DNA of 64,000 nucleotides from Moringa oleifera (GCA_021397835.1 JAJFZO010000094.1:9338001-9402000), one strand, 5' to 3'. Shown: positions 36,621 through 49,469, counted from the first letter of the stretch. Translations and numbers: made by a program. Notes: generated by a model not told the origin, from the letters alone.

Positions 36621-38245
36621 ATGATTTTTGAGAATGCCATAATAAAATCAGCCAGAATTCATCAGAAGTTACAGTTTATATCCTTTGCGACATTGTGCAA
36701 ATCCATAGTTACTTCAGGCTTAATCCTCTTCTTCTTCTACGCAATAGTCTCAGTCACGCAGCCCTCTGATTTAAGCTATAAACTCGAATGGAAAGCTTCA
36801 CCTAATCCTATCACTGCTCCAACCAATGTCAGCCACCTTGTCTTCGGTGTTGTCGGTTCTGTGAATACATGGAAGCACAAGAGACCTTACATTGAAACAT
36901 GGTGGCTGCCAAACGTAACAAGAGGGTACTTGTTCCTGGAGAAAGCTCCCTCTGGAGAGCTCATGCCATGGCCGTCTTCTTCTCCCCCTTTCCGGGTGAA
37001 CGAGCTCGCCAGACCAAACCAGGTTCGAATAGTACATTCAATCTTGGATACCCTTAAACAAGGGGACACAGATGTGAGATGGATAGTGATGACCGATGAT
37101 GACACTGTTCTATTCCTTGATAACTTGGTTGATGTTCTTAACAAGTATGATCACACTGAGTACTATTACATTGGATCCAGCTCCGAGGCTGTTAAGATAA
37201 ACTGTGATTTCTCTTTTGATATGGCGTTTGGTGGAGCTGGTTATGCTTTGAGTTACCCTCTTGCACAGGCATTGTTAACGACCTTAGACGGGTGCATCCA
37301 GAGATACGAACACTATTTGTTCAGTGATTTGCTGTTGTTCTCCTGTTTGTCTGATTTGGGAGTTTCTCTAACTCATGAAAAGGGCTTTCACCAGGTAATT
37401 TACTGGTATTTTTCTGGGTAATTCTCCATTGCTGGATCTTTTCTCTACTTCAGAAACTAAAATAGGTTTAAGTTTTCACCTGCAGATTGATCTACATAGC
37501 GATATATCTGGTTTTCTTTCTGCTCATCTTCCAATTCCTGTGATCTCTCTTCACCACTTTGACATGATAGATCCAATCTTCCCCACCATGAGCCGCTCAC
37601 AGTCTATAAATCACCTGATGAAGGCTGCAAAGGCTGACCGATCACGCCTCTTGCAGCAAACCATCTGCCACCACAGGCAAAGCAACTGGTCTTTCTCAAT
37701 CTCCTGGGGTTACTCTGCTCACGTATACGAAAGTATATTGCCTCGAAGCATTCTGCGGAGGCCCCTGGAGACATTTACACCATGGTTCTTTGATGCGGGG
37801 CCTTACTTCTACATGTTCAGTTGGAGGAAGCTCACCAATGATCCATGCTTAGATCCTCATACTTTCTTCTTTCAGTCCATAGAGAGTAATGGAGAGAACC
37901 ATACTCTTACCACGTATGCTCGGAGATCACCACGAAATATGCCGCCTTGTGCGGCAACTGGGTATCATTCTGCAGATCCTGTCACAGAAATTCATGTTCT
38001 GTCACCAGCCAAATCGCACAAGGAGGTCAGTACATTTGTCTTATGATTCATTAGGAAATTGACACACAATGTCATTATACAGACTGATTTATGCTCCACT
38101 TTTTCTTGCAATCTGAAATTGGGTGATCTTGAAATTTGATTTCCAGGCAGGAAAGTTAGAATGTTGTGACGTTGCATTCAAGTCTGGCATGAATGTCGCA
38201 GACGTCCAGTTCAGAGCTTGCCAGAAAGATGAAGTGATTGCTTGA
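36621..38245 (+). CDS. DUF604 (GT31, Fringe-like) glycosyltransferase, copy 3, intact
   Basis: Predicted Golgi type-II membrane glycosyltransferase, 470 residues. Exons: 36621-37394, 37486-38025, 38147-38245, all phase 0. Seen: signal-anchor near residues 28-47 (SGLILFFFYAIV), stem, then the DUF604/Fringe-like domain: HLVFGVVGS, PYIETWWLPNVTRGYLF, the DxD-type motif MTDDDTVLF near 155, KYDHTEYYYIG, AFGGAGYALSYPL, LSDLGVSLTHEKGFHQ. Exon 2 carries the plant DUF604 region (WSFSISWGYSAH, TNDPC) with several Cys, and exon 3 ends CCDVAFKSG...KDEVIA. The donor and acceptor sugars are unknown for this family. ATG 36621 is the first in frame after a 5' region with CT-rich/TTTAAG sequence. It is the only copy of the three with an unbroken frame, so it may carry the function of the array. 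Confidence 0.9.
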
Positions 38246-39006
38246 GTGCAGCATTTGATATTAGTTTTCTTTGTACCTAAATGAACGTAGATACCGGAGA
38301 ATCAAAGTTGGGGTAATGTAATTGTCGTTAGCGCAAAACAGACTCATTTCTTGTTCTTCTACTGGCACAAGTGGACCTAGTAGACTCTGCGCTGTGAAGA
38401 TATGGAGACCTGAACCAAGATGATGAATTCCAAGAAACAAATGTTTATAAGATGGTTTCTAATGCAACAGCAGTAAAGCTTAGAATAGAAGATGGAGATA
38501 CACAACTTGTTACAGATCAGCTTTTACTTGGTTCTGGTTTGATGATTGTGAAATACTGGCCACACAGGGCAGGACATGGATTTCTTCTAACAATCACTTT
38601 CTTTTCTGCACTGCTGAGATGTTCAGGTTAAAGCCTGAGCAATTGCATTAGATTCGTGATGATTATCCATAATTTCAAGTGAATATGCCACTACCAACAG
38701 ATAAATCACCCCATCAGTCAGCATCTATCTCAAACTTTAAAATGCAGTATAATACTTCGAACCAAGAAAACGGTAATGGGGTTTTTGGGACCAAAACAAC
38801 AACTTTATATCATCAAATAAAGTGCTGTGCAGAAGCATTAAACATAATGGTCACTTTGACAAAGCTGATCCAGGCTCTTGTGGACAACTCAGTAATTTTT
38901 GTCTTGTGAAAACCAAAAGAGTCGATCTTGAGATCAATGCACCTACAGCTAATTCTATCTTAAAACAGCAAGCAAACATTTTGAAACTTATAAAACCGAT
39001 CATGAA
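38246..39006. other. Intergenic between convergent genes
   Basis: 3' flanks of DUF604 copy 3 (plus) and the RETICULATA-related gene (minus). No gene or repeat of note. Confidence 0.6.
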
Positions 39007-42000
39007 TTAAGCCAATGCCTCTTTTTCGTCGTGAGCTTTTTGAATTCCTATTAAACGAGCATAATCTACCCACCTGCCATACCAAATCAAAGTTTTCAGA
39101 GATAAGGGCAGGGAAAATATAACCTTTACAACAGAGAACTGAGAGAGAGGTAAAGTCTTACAACAAGGAACCCAGATAGGTATTGCCCGTTCTGACAGCA
39201 AAACATAACGCACTGAGTATGAGTTTGTGTTGGTGAAGCATCGGCTCCAAAATCCGCTGTTCAATTATACCAGCCAGTACTTGGTACCTGACAAACAAAA
39301 CAGAGCCCTCTGAAAAATATTCCAAACCCCTAAAAGGAAAGCACTTGAAAATGTTGTAGGAAAGCATAAACCCATTGGGTTTAACAATGAAACACTTTGA
39401 CGAATCCATTTTGGTTGCTGTTAAAGCACTTTCATGATTTATAAAATAGATTTTAGACAATTTAAAACATTCATTTTGTGACTGATTAAGCACTGCTTAT
39501 CAGCTGAGTCCAAAAAAGTGTTCCACGTCATAAACAGTCAGGTAATAGGAAACAAACTAGGCTCAACAACCTAATGCATCAGAGAAACAGGTATATCAAA
39601 TTAAACATCAGAAACAATTAGAGGAAAAAAAAAATCATCAGTAAATGGCTGCTCACCAGAACTCAAAAGTAAATCTAATTTACAGAACATATCTCCCCCT
39701 GTTGTGTTATATATGGTCTTACAGTTCATACATGTCAAAGCTTCAGGTGATTGTAAGTGGTTCTAATTGGCAAAAGATCTATTTGGCAATAAATTTGAAG
39801 AATTAGGAGAATAAGGGTTTACAAAGGATTCAGCAGCCGCACAGAAGAAAGTTAAGATCTCTTGTAAGACATATCATATTCATATTTTCCCAATGTTTGA
39901 AAGACGTACGTACATTAATTACATGCTGTTTAGAATATCTGCATGAAACCGACATCTTTGGCTATATTGGAGCTCCCAAAGAGCAAGCTCACAGTAAAAC
40001 ATATAATTCACATATCATTAGGTAGTAGATTTGCAGCAATCTATGGAACATGGTCGTAAGGCCCAAACATAAGTACATGGATTTCATTTTAGCAGAATTG
40101 TCCACCATGTCATAATGTTATCTATCACTTGTAAAGACATGAGCACCCAATATGGTCACGTTCACCAGTAGCCATTAATAATTGAAATATCAGAATCAGA
40201 AAAGCTATTTGCTTGAAAAATAGAGAAACAAAATGAAACATAAGGTGCCAATAAATTTTCAAAGCCCACAAACCTGAGATTGCTAGAAACTGCCATGTAG
40301 ACACCATAGGCAACGCTGGTAGAAACAATGGGAACGTTTTCAACTTCACCTGCAGAAGACTTATCAACAGCTTTCCTTGCATTGATCAAGGCATTTGTGA
40401 CAGCTGTACCGACCTATATGAAAGTTGATCACATTAAATGCTAGCAAATTGACATTTAGTTCATTTTTTTCAATTAGGTGAATAATATGATCTTAACAAA
40501 AAGTAAACTTTTGTTACAAATGCAAGAGATAAGAGTGTTAAGAAACTAACAAAACCTTTTTGACTGAACATACTGTATGGACATGTGCATGAGTGCAAGT
40601 GAGTGATGAAGAGAGCAAAGAACTTCTCAAAAGAGAAAAAAAAGCTTACTAGTGATGAAGTGGTTCCAACGGCAAAAAGCTTTGCCCCATTACGCTGCAC
40701 AGTTACATGCAAATTATATAAGACATCGGAAATATTTACATTAGTCTCAAGAACCTAAATGAAGGACAAATGCTAACTAATAATTTCCTCACCACTATCG
40801 CCCCTATCCTTTGGATAAGTGAGTATGAAGTTCCCGAGAGAGCAATCTGCAGACAGGATTTGAAGACTAAATAACTATGTGTAGTTCTCATATCATATAA
40901 ACAAACTTAGCAAACTCTGCCACAACTCAGATCAAGTTTATTGGAAAAACAGAAACCTGGAAGGCATTGTCAGGGCAGCCATAGAAGAACTTGGCAATGC
41001 GTCCGGCATTGACTGCAAGAGGTGGTCGAAGAGAAACAGTAGGAGCAGGTAGATAAACTAGCATGAAATCTGCAATTATGGCCATTACCTAAGAGGAGAA
41101 AAGAATGGGAAACTTAAACAACAGAAGCATACAACATATTCCCAGTATCTCCCTCAGATTATGCCATATATATATATATATACCAATGACAAAAGCAAAA
41201 ATATAGAACTTCTGCAACAACCTAAAATTAATGATTGTATCATGAAACCAATCCACTTATCATAATTGTGCATTCATGATTATACCAATTTAATGATTTA
41301 GAAACAAAAGGAGGTTTCTAGCCACTGTAAAGATGATCATAAGCAGGATTTTAGGACCTATATTATTTCCAATCACACTTGAAAGTCTACAGGTAACAAA
41401 ATCATATACTGAAGTAAGAAAATTAACGAGGTTTCAGGCCCTCTCTAATTTATAGCAAAAATTTTATCATAAAACAGCGCTTACTCAAGTATACATAATA
41501 TTATACTAAAATGGGAACAAGAAACATAACTTCCTTAATCAGTGACTAGGGAACAGGATCATTAATTAGTTTCTATGAACAAAGAAAAGGAAAGAAAAAG
41601 GTCAAAAATTTTATTAAAACTTACAATGGATCAGAATTATGGCCTTAGCTCATAATCGAAACTGAGCATCCAGCATAAGAGCGATCCATTTGCATGAGGA
41701 CATGCTAGAGGATAAAAGAAGCAAATAAATATTGTTGAAACTATTCCAATGATCACACTTGCTAATAAGATATTGCAACCTCCCACCAAAAAAAAATCAA
41801 GGAAACATGCAAAATAACAAGAATTAGATACAATAAAATCAACCATACCACATCTGCAAAAACAATTTCCAGCTCCTTGAAAAAGTTTTCTTTACGGCGT
41901 TCATACTCTGCTGCAGTCTGGAAAACACAAACAAAACAGAATTACATTGGTTTGAAATCAAAATTCTATCTTTACAAAAGCTAGAGAAAAGTGGAGATAG

Positions 42001-43142
42001 ACAGGAGGGGGTGCACCAGTTCTGCTCGTTCACTAATATCTAGTATAAATATGCTAAAGCTGGAAAATGAGTAGTATGACATACATTGACACCTACTTTA
42101 GTTTAATCCACCAGTAACCTCATTTGTCAACTGATTGCCAAAAGAAGCCATCAATTAATATGATCACAATTTGATTGGAACCTCTTATATTCATGTAAGG
42201 ACCACATGAATATATCCAGTCAATTTCCCTTGTATATTACTTTGAAATGAATGACATTACTTCCATGGATCTCATTTTGATAATGATCGCAGAGCTTCTG
42301 AATGAATATCGCACAATCACACGGTCTACTTAATAGCAAATGCAAGATCATAGAGATTTGTCAGGCATTAAGAGAAAAAAGACCCAGAACTAACAAATGA
42401 AAATCTGTCCGTCTTCCGACCAATTAAAATCCAAAGTTTTGGTGGAACCAAAGAACGTAACATATGACAATCAAAGGAAACAACCAAATTTGGAGCTGAT
42501 TCATCAAGAAATTTGAGTCACATACTATAATATTGGAAAAAATGATACCTTGGTGAAGATGCCAACACCGCATTCCATGGCGACCTTAGCCAAAAACAGA
42601 TCATCAGCCAAAAGCCTCTCCTTAAAGCCACCAAACTGCATCAGCCACCGCAAGAATGGAGATTTCTGGAGCTCCAAGAGCCTCTCCACCACGGGCCCGG
42701 GGATTCTGCCAGCCTGGATCGCGGCCACTAGATCCTTCGGGAGGCTCTCCAAGGGCCTTCCAGCCTCCGCTAACAACATCAGCGCCGCCTCCAGGTTCTT
42801 CTTATTCCCAGCATTGCTCTCATCACCATCGTTCTCGCTTTTCCCGTGGTCATCTTTATTGTTGCCGCCGCCTCCACCACCGCCGGACCTGTTGTTATTA
42901 TTGTTGTGATTGTTATTGATCCCGCCGATATCAGGGACGACTTCAGCAGAGGAAGAGAAGACAACGAAGGAGGAGTGGCGGTTTACATGGTAGGACATAG
43001 TAACGGCGGTGGCCGCGGCAGCTGAAGAGGTGATGGGGAGGTGGAGGTGGAGGAGATTCAAAGAACGGAGGGGAGTAAATTTAGGAAGAGAAAGGGATGG
43101 ATTGGGAGCCGGGTTGGTGGGAGTCCTGAAGCAGACAGCCAT
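39007..43142 (-). CDS. RETICULATA-RELATED protein (DUF3411), plastid envelope, RER4-like
   Basis: Member of the RETICULATA/LCD1 family, plastid inner-envelope proteins that affect leaf mesophyll development and amino-acid homeostasis. Eight exons: 43142-42549, 41917-41849, 41088-40957, 40846-40793, 40694-40650, 40413-40274, 39287-39162, 39073-39007, giving 408 residues. N-terminal ~60 residues are Ser/Pro/Ala-rich with few acids, consistent with a transit peptide; then a simple-sequence linker of Asn and Gly runs (about 75-95). The conserved domain begins near 115: AALMLLAEAGRPLESLPKDL, LRWLMQFGGFKERLLADDLF, TAAEYERRKENFFKELE, then hydrophobic segments with MAIIADFMLVYLPAP and RIAKFFYGCPDNAFQ, and a C-terminal membrane region ending LWVDYARLIGIQKAHDEKEALA. 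Family resemblance is clear. Assignment to RER4 rather than a sister member is from general layout and less sure. Confidence 0.88.
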
Positions 43143-46100
43143 GGCAACAATTGGTAGGTGGCAGGTGGCGGCTCCGTTACAGAGGATTCAAAGACAGTTT
43201 CTTCTGATTCCTCCGTAGAAGGATATATTGCTGTCTCTCTGTCTGTTCCAGTATAAATTCACTTATTTGCTTCTCCCTCCCTGCCTCCCCGCTTCTCTCT
43301 CTCTCTCTCTCTTGGTGGGCGTTAGTTCTGAGGAAAGGAGGGAGCCTATGAAAGGTCTTTCGCCAGTGATTGTGAGTTATACTTCCGGTTGAGAGCGTGG
43401 TGTCACGCTCATTAAAAACAAAAAGAATAGGTTAAATATCATACACCAGGTAGCTGGAGCGTGTAGTACACCGGCAAAAATCGCGTGAAAATTTGTGGAG
43501 AAATGAGGGAGGCCTAAGTCAAAGTTCATGGAGGGTGGCGTCCTTTCGAGTGCGGTGCCGGGTTGGTCTAGGTTTCGGTGTCGACATGAATATTTTCTGA
43601 CACGTATATTGTTGAAATTTCTAATGATTTTAATTTTTTTAAGGTTTTTTTCTATTAAATTGTATTATTAATTTATTGAAAATAATAATCAAATATCATA
43701 AGTTTAGTTTTATATAAGCTATAACCTTCAATTAAAAAATTAATTCAATAATAATATATTTCTAATATTAAATAAACAAAACTAAAAGAAAACTTATTAG
43801 CTAATTTGTTATTTATTCAAAATTATTTCCAATATTTAATTCTCCAAAATTTTATTTAAAATTATGTTACATGCGCCCAACTTATGACAGACTTGGAATT
43901 ATTATTAAATAATTAAATATTAAGAAATATATTAATGTGACCAAAGTAAAAATAAAATAAAATTGCAATATAAAACATATTGTTTTTTTATACGTTTGTT
44001 TTAGACTTGATTTCTTAAAACTACTTTATAATAAAAACACAAAGACAAATTAATTTTCAAATATTATATTTATTGATATTCCATGAAGCAAACAAAATAG
44101 TATTGGTGTGCTTTTGAATTTTGATGGTGGGTGTAAAATGACGTTTAAGCCATTTCAGCTTTTTGGTTTTTATTTTTTAAATTAAAATTATCATTAAAGG
44201 AGATGCTAAAGTGCAAAGCATGTGAACAAATTTTAAAAAAAAAAATTAAATAGCATAAATTTAAATACTCAAGGTCAGATTATATTAGGACATTGTGTTG
44301 GAATTTTAATTTTATTGAAAATGCATGTAATAAATAATTAGTAAAATATTATTTATTTAGCAAATTAATTTTTATAATTAAGACGGATCTTTGTGGGCCA
44401 GGCTTTATGTTCATGAATTTGACAGATTAAGCCCAACTATGTTATGTTGGGCCTACCAAAATATGGTTATTACCCATGAAAGGACAGGAAGACAAGAAAG
44501 AGACAATAGCTTAGCGTACGCCAAGGCACTCTTTGTGGCCAGAGAGATGTTTCCCTAAATCACACATTGACAAGACCACCTTCACAATTCAGCAGTCTTT
44601 CTTTTCATATACTATATATATATACACATGTATATAGTATTTTTTAAAATTTTTTAAAAAGCATTAAATAATTTAGATAGAAATAATTTTTTAATAAATT
44701 TTGATATTTATTTCGTATTATTAATTAAATTTTAATTATTATTTAAAAATAAATTAAATATATTTAAATAGAAGTATACAATAAATTTTGGTTCAAAAAT
44801 TTATATAAAAAATATTCAAAATTATTATAAAAAAAGCTTAAATTTATTTAGTACTAATTTTTTTAAAAAAATTATAGTGTGAAATTTTTAAAAAAATTTA
44901 TAAAATTAGTTCATGAGTCAAAAATTATTAAAATCTAAAAGATAACTTGAAATAAAAAATAAAATTTATTTAAATTATTTTTAAGTATTTTATCAATGAA
45001 AATACTTTAATGTTTTATGATTACTTAAGTCAATTTTCAATTTAAATTAAACCAATAAATGTTGTCACTTTTTAAATACCAAGTTATATTTGACACATAT
45101 CTAAAAAATTTAAGGGTATGTTTATTATTGAAATAACTTAAATGAATTCAATTTATGTTAAGTCTATTTTTAAAATTTAAATAATTTTTAATTTATTTTT
45201 TATAAATTTAAAATTTTTTAACAATGTAAATTATATGTATACTTAAAAAAATTATTTTTTTCATGATGATAGTTTGAATTTTTTTTACATATATAAAAAA
45301 ATAAAATCAAAATTATTTATATAAAATTTTTAATTTGAATATCTCTAATTATTAAAATCTTTTATAATTGATCAATTTGATCTAAATCAATAATTTAATA
45401 TTGAATTCATTATTTTTTAAATATAAAAATTTAATTAATAATATAAAGTAAAAGATAAAGTTTTATATAATATTTACTTTTTATAATAATATTATTAATC
45501 ATTTAGTTTAATGTCACGTTATCTTCGTATATGCTTGAATAATTATAAGATATATAAATTAAATATTTTTAAGTTTTAAAAATAAAAAAGCGTCCCTAAA
45601 TTTGTTCACGTCAAATCTTACGATAGCTTTTATTAATTAGTGATGCTCAAAATTAATGATAGGGATTTATTTCAAAATCATGTAAAATATAGTCTACTTT
45701 GACATTAATCGCAATACACAGGCTCAATTTTATCTTTTAAAAACTCTATTCCCTCTAAAAAATTTTGTGAAATTATCCAGTGCTTAGATTTTATATATTT
45801 TTTTATAATTTATTATCGATGTAAAATTTAACTTATTTTTAAAAAAATTAAAAAATTAAAAATATCATACAACAATAACTGAATTAATCTTTTAAATTAA
45901 ATATGATGTTATCTTCGTACGCTTTGGCTATTGTAAACTTCATAAGTGGCTCATGGTCCCGGGATGTGTTGGTGTTATCAAAGAAGCCAACTTGTCAAAG
46001 GAAACCCTTATTAGGATTGCCAATTTCATTGTCTTCCTTATTGCGCCATTTTCTTCTTTAGAAAGGCCTTTCCACTACCGCCTTCACCAGCTTTCCGCAT

Positions 46101-46455
46101 GCCCTGTGCTCCTCATTGAAAACGTGTACAGATACACAAATGATGATATCCACTATCCCTTTTCTTTATTTCTTTTTTTGAATAAAAAAAAGTCCATATT
46201 AATAATTTTGGTTAAAATTTTCAGATGTTATTTTATATTGAAATTGTTTATACTAAATTAATGTTTTTTTTTATTTATCTAGAAAATACCCATTGTAGAT
46301 CCAAATAAGATTGAATTTAGAGTCACAGACTCATGAGTGCTATTGAATTAGCCTTTTCACACTAATTTAGTACACAAACCATGCATTACCATTAACAAAT
46401 ACATTAAGCACACGATTAGCCCAACCACATAGAAAAGTTAGAAAAGGCTTCTAAT
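43143..46455. other. Long AT-rich intergenic region
   Basis: Begins with the promoter/leader of the RETICULATA-related gene (CT repeat at about 43296-43312). Then comes very AT-rich DNA: a foldback element at about 44640-45590, and a short patch of ordinary base composition at about 45905-46140 with an open frame (45953-46261) that I do not recognise. The end is the 3' flank of the lipase gene. Confidence 0.55.
44640..45590. mobile_element. AT-rich foldback (MITE-like) element, copy A
   Basis: Arms at about 44680-44800 and 45360-45530 are imperfect inverted repeats of each other. Both also match the element at 48400-48955: the left arm in inverted and the right arm in direct orientation. Shared words include ATTATTTTTTAAATATAAA and TATACAATAAATTTT. 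There is no coding capacity. Ends are approximate and low complexity limits certainty. Confidence 0.4.
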
Positions 46456-47967
46456 CTAAGAGGTGGCAGCCATCTTAAGGACTTGTTCAAGGTGATGGGC
46501 CGTATCAGGTGGATGGGCTTCCACTCTCGGCCTCTCTGGCAACACCCACCGCCCGTCTCCATTCCTCACCATTCCCTTGTTCTCGTCTTGCCGCCAATGA
46601 GGCGGAACGCCGTACTCTGGCCTCAAGAAATTGCAGCTCTTGTTGACGAGAGCAATGTCCCTCTTTGTGGCCAGGAAAAACCGGCGGTCCTTGCCATGGT
46701 AGCCGTCGACCAAGTGCAGATGAGCCTCTAGGTTGTGCGCGCAGCCGAGATCATTGGTGGTTTTGAGAAACGGGCTCCGTGTGTGGTCCAGTGCGAGTTC
46801 CACGCCGACGTGGGCATAACTCCATGGGAAAGAAATTACTTCTTCTATGTATTTCTGGAACTGGAGCTTCTCGTTGGCGATGATGCCCGGCACCGTCGGC
46901 ACTTTGTCATGCACGTTAATCACTCTTAGCACCTTAACTCCAAGCTCGTCGCATCTTTCCTTAAACTTCAGATTACCCACTCGAGGACCCGAGAAAGAGA
47001 ACACAGTTATGGGGATCTTGGCTGCAAACGTTCCATCCTCTTTGCCGTTCAGTCTCAGCTCTGCAATATCGTAAGCACTTATTATGGCCAAAGCAGCTCC
47101 AAGACTGTGGCCGGTGATGGTGATGCTGATCTCTTCTCCGTCGTAATACTCAAGGAGCCGCTTGACTTCTGCTAACACTTGCTCGCGAGCAGAAAATGTG
47201 CAGTATTTGCAGGAATCTTCTTTCTTGGTGTACAAATCGTAGAACCCTGATTCGATCTTGATAGAGGGGTCAGTGGTGAAGTTGGCAGGGTGGAGAATGT
47301 CTTTGAGATCATATATCCATTCAAGATACGTCACGGTGCCTCGCCATGCAATGACTATGTCACGCCTCCCTAGCCGCCTGATCTCATCTTCATCGGTGGC
47401 GACGGCGACGTAGCCCATCCAGTTTGCATGGGGGCTCCACACGCTGCTGAGCTTAGATTTCTGAAAGAAGTTCGGGAGATTGATGTTCGAGGTTGCGTAG
47501 AGGTACCGGCTTATCTCGTACCCACGGTCCTCCATATCCAGCTTCTCGAAGAAATGAGCTCCTTGGTACTTGCAGGTGCCGCAGTACTTGGAGTGAGGAT
47601 CAAAGTCGAAAGAATCGTAGCAAGCTTGCGCGAACTCTCCGTAACGGATGATTTCCCTGCGAAGATGAGAATTCATGGGGTCAAGCAGTCCTTCCCAGTC
47701 ATGACACCCTTGGATTTCCTTCCATATTTCACAGAGAAGCCTCTCATCCTCTTCCGCAACCGAGGTCTGGTCGTCTAACACACGAGGAGCTACATTTGAA
47801 ACAGATGAGCGTCTGATGAGACCTGAATTGGCAATCCTCAACGAGGATTTGCATGGAAAGATGAGACTATGGTGTCTGGTGACGAGGTTACGTCCTAGCC
47901 AAAGGCCATTAGAGAAGCGAGGGAGAGAGCAGCTCGGGTTATTCAAAGGTAAAAGCTGAGCAGCCAT
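46456..47967 (-). CDS. Plastid phospholipase A1-I gamma type lipase (DAD1-like)
   Basis: Intronless class-3 (DAD1-like) lipase of 503 residues, hydrolysing acyl groups (sn-1) from plastid glycerolipids; relatives include DAD1, which starts jasmonate synthesis. Residues 1-60 are rich in Ser/Arg/Leu and look like a plastid transit peptide. The mature part begins near LCEIWKEIQGCHDWEGLLDP, followed by REIIRYGEFAQACYDSF. The lipase core has IAWRGT at 206-211, the nucleophile elbow GHSLG at 286-290 (Ser288), Asp354 in VHDKVP, and His418 in HLHLVDG, completing the S-D-H triad. FSFSGPRVGN precedes the Asp. The C-terminus (PPHWRQDENKGMVR, RWVLPERP) is typical of the PLA1-I gamma subgroup, which supports that over DAD1 itself. 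The single exon is normal for the family. The ATG at 47967 is the only good start. Confidence 0.93.
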   Translation of the reverse strand: MAAQLLPLNNPSCSLPRFSNGLWLGRNLVTRHHSLIFPCKSSLRIANSGLIRRSSVSNVAPRVLDDQTSVAEEDERLLCEIWKEIQGCHDWEGLLDPMNSHLRREIIRYGEFAQACYDSFDFDPHSKYCGTCKYQGAHFFEKLDMEDRGYEISRYLYATSNINLPNFFQKSKLSSVWSPHANWMGYVAVATDEDEIRRLGRRDIVIAWRGTVTYLEWIYDLKDILHPANFTTDPSIKIESGFYDLYTKKEDSCKYCTFSAREQVLAEVKRLLEYYDGEEISITITGHSLGAALAIISAYDIAELRLNGKEDGTFAAKIPITVFSFSGPRVGNLKFKERCDELGVKVLRVINVHDKVPTVPGIIANEKLQFQKYIEEVISFPWSYAHVGVELALDHTRSPFLKTTNDLGCAHNLEAHLHLVDGYHGKDRRFFLATKRDIALVNKSCNFLRPEYGVPPHWRQDENKGMVRNGDGRWVLPERPRVEAHPPDTAHHLEQVLKMAATS

Positions 47968-49469
47968 GAAAATTTCTGACTTAAGTTTCTCAAACAGAGT
48001 ATGGTTTCTTGCTGGGTTTTCAGGGAAAACGAGAGACAGAGGGAGGGAGAGGGAAAGAGGAAACGCCAGTGAGTAGTGCCCGCAGAAGCCACTAAACTAT
48101 GCGGGGTACTTTGTACTTCATAGGAGCAGTGGCTCTGTAAATAGGGAAACGAGGCCCATAGGCTTTCTTTTTCTCGGCCAGTGGGAAGGTCTCTCTCTGG
48201 CATGCGCGTGCCTGTGAATGAGAGGAAAGGTTGGGTCGGTTGGCAGTGATTGCCGATAAACCTTAAGACGACATTTTCGCATCTTGACATAGATACGATG
48301 CAAATAAAAGGAATGGACGTGATGTTATCCCAAAATGCTAAGATAGTGATAATGGCAGCTGAGGCAGATTCTCATTTCTATAGAAATTATGAAAGTAAAA
48401 TAAAAATAAGATAAACATAATTTTTTTAGAATAAAATTTTTATAAAATTAGATTTTTTTAATATTATTAATTAATTTTTTATATTTAAAAAAATATCAAT
48501 TAAATATTAATATTTTAAATTAATTTAAATTAAATTTTAACTTCAATAATTACGAAAATTAAAAATATTTTTATTATTAAAAACCTCAAAAGTGATTCAA
48601 ATGAATTTTTATTTTATTTTAAATTTGAATAATTTTTTATACAATATCTATATTTTATAATTTTTTAAAACTAAAAAGATTTTTAAAATTTCGATAAAAC
48701 TAATTTAAATATTATTTTATATTTATAAAAAATTTCAAATTAAAATTTATTGTATAATATTTTTAATTTAAATATATTTAATTTTTAAATTTTTAATAAA
48801 ATTTAATTTAAATTCAATTAATAAATCAAATTTTAAATTTATTATTTTTTAAATATAAATATTAAATTGATTAATAAAATAAACATTAAAATTTTATGAA
48901 ATATTTAATTTTAAACTTAAATAATTTTAAAAAAAATAAAAATATTTTCGTTACCTTATAAATCTTTTACCAGATGACATTCAAGTATTCCTTTTTGGTA
49001 CAACAGTAATAGGGCTGCTGAAAGCCCTTAAGTAGCCTTTAAAAGAAATAAACACATATAAAAATGTAATCTTTATAAAAAAAATTGGTTTAGGTAAAAC
49101 AGTTGGGGTTTTAATTAACTCGTTTAGGAAATATGTGATTTGGTCTAATGGCGGCCATAATTTAGATAATTATTTAAATGCATAAAAGTTACATTATTAA
49201 GTGGCCCAGATTAATATTTTTTTAAAAAAAATGTTACCGTATTTGACTAATTAAAATAATATTAATGAAATTGTAATGATGATAATGTTAATAATATGTT
49301 ACTATGGTCATGATAATTAAAATACATAAAAATAATAATTAATGAGTCTGATTTTGTGGTTAAATGTGTACTGAAGGTTGTAGGCTTTGTTAAATTTTGA
49401 TTTTTGATTTTTATTTTTAAATATGGGATGTGGAATTCATCACTGCAAAAGGCGGAGCGGGTGGGATTG
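47968..49469. other. Intergenic between divergent lipase and FHIT genes
   Basis: The first ~330 bases are the lipase 5' leader/promoter. About 48400-48955 is a foldback AT-rich element. The remainder is AT-rich up to the FHIT start. No gene seen. Confidence 0.6.
48400..48955. mobile_element. AT-rich foldback (MITE-like) element, copy B
   Basis: About 550 bp, with roughly 90% A+T. The left arm (about 48425-48545) aligns imperfectly with the reverse complement of the right arm (about 48800-48930). The right half also matches copy A at 44.6-45.6 kb, on the other side of the lipase gene. No open frame. The boundaries are estimates. Confidence 0.4.

Noticed and set aside
44609..44640. Short palindrome (ATACTATATA ... 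TATATAGTAT)
   Set aside because: Too short and simple in an AT-rich context to call a separate element, though it may border the foldback block.
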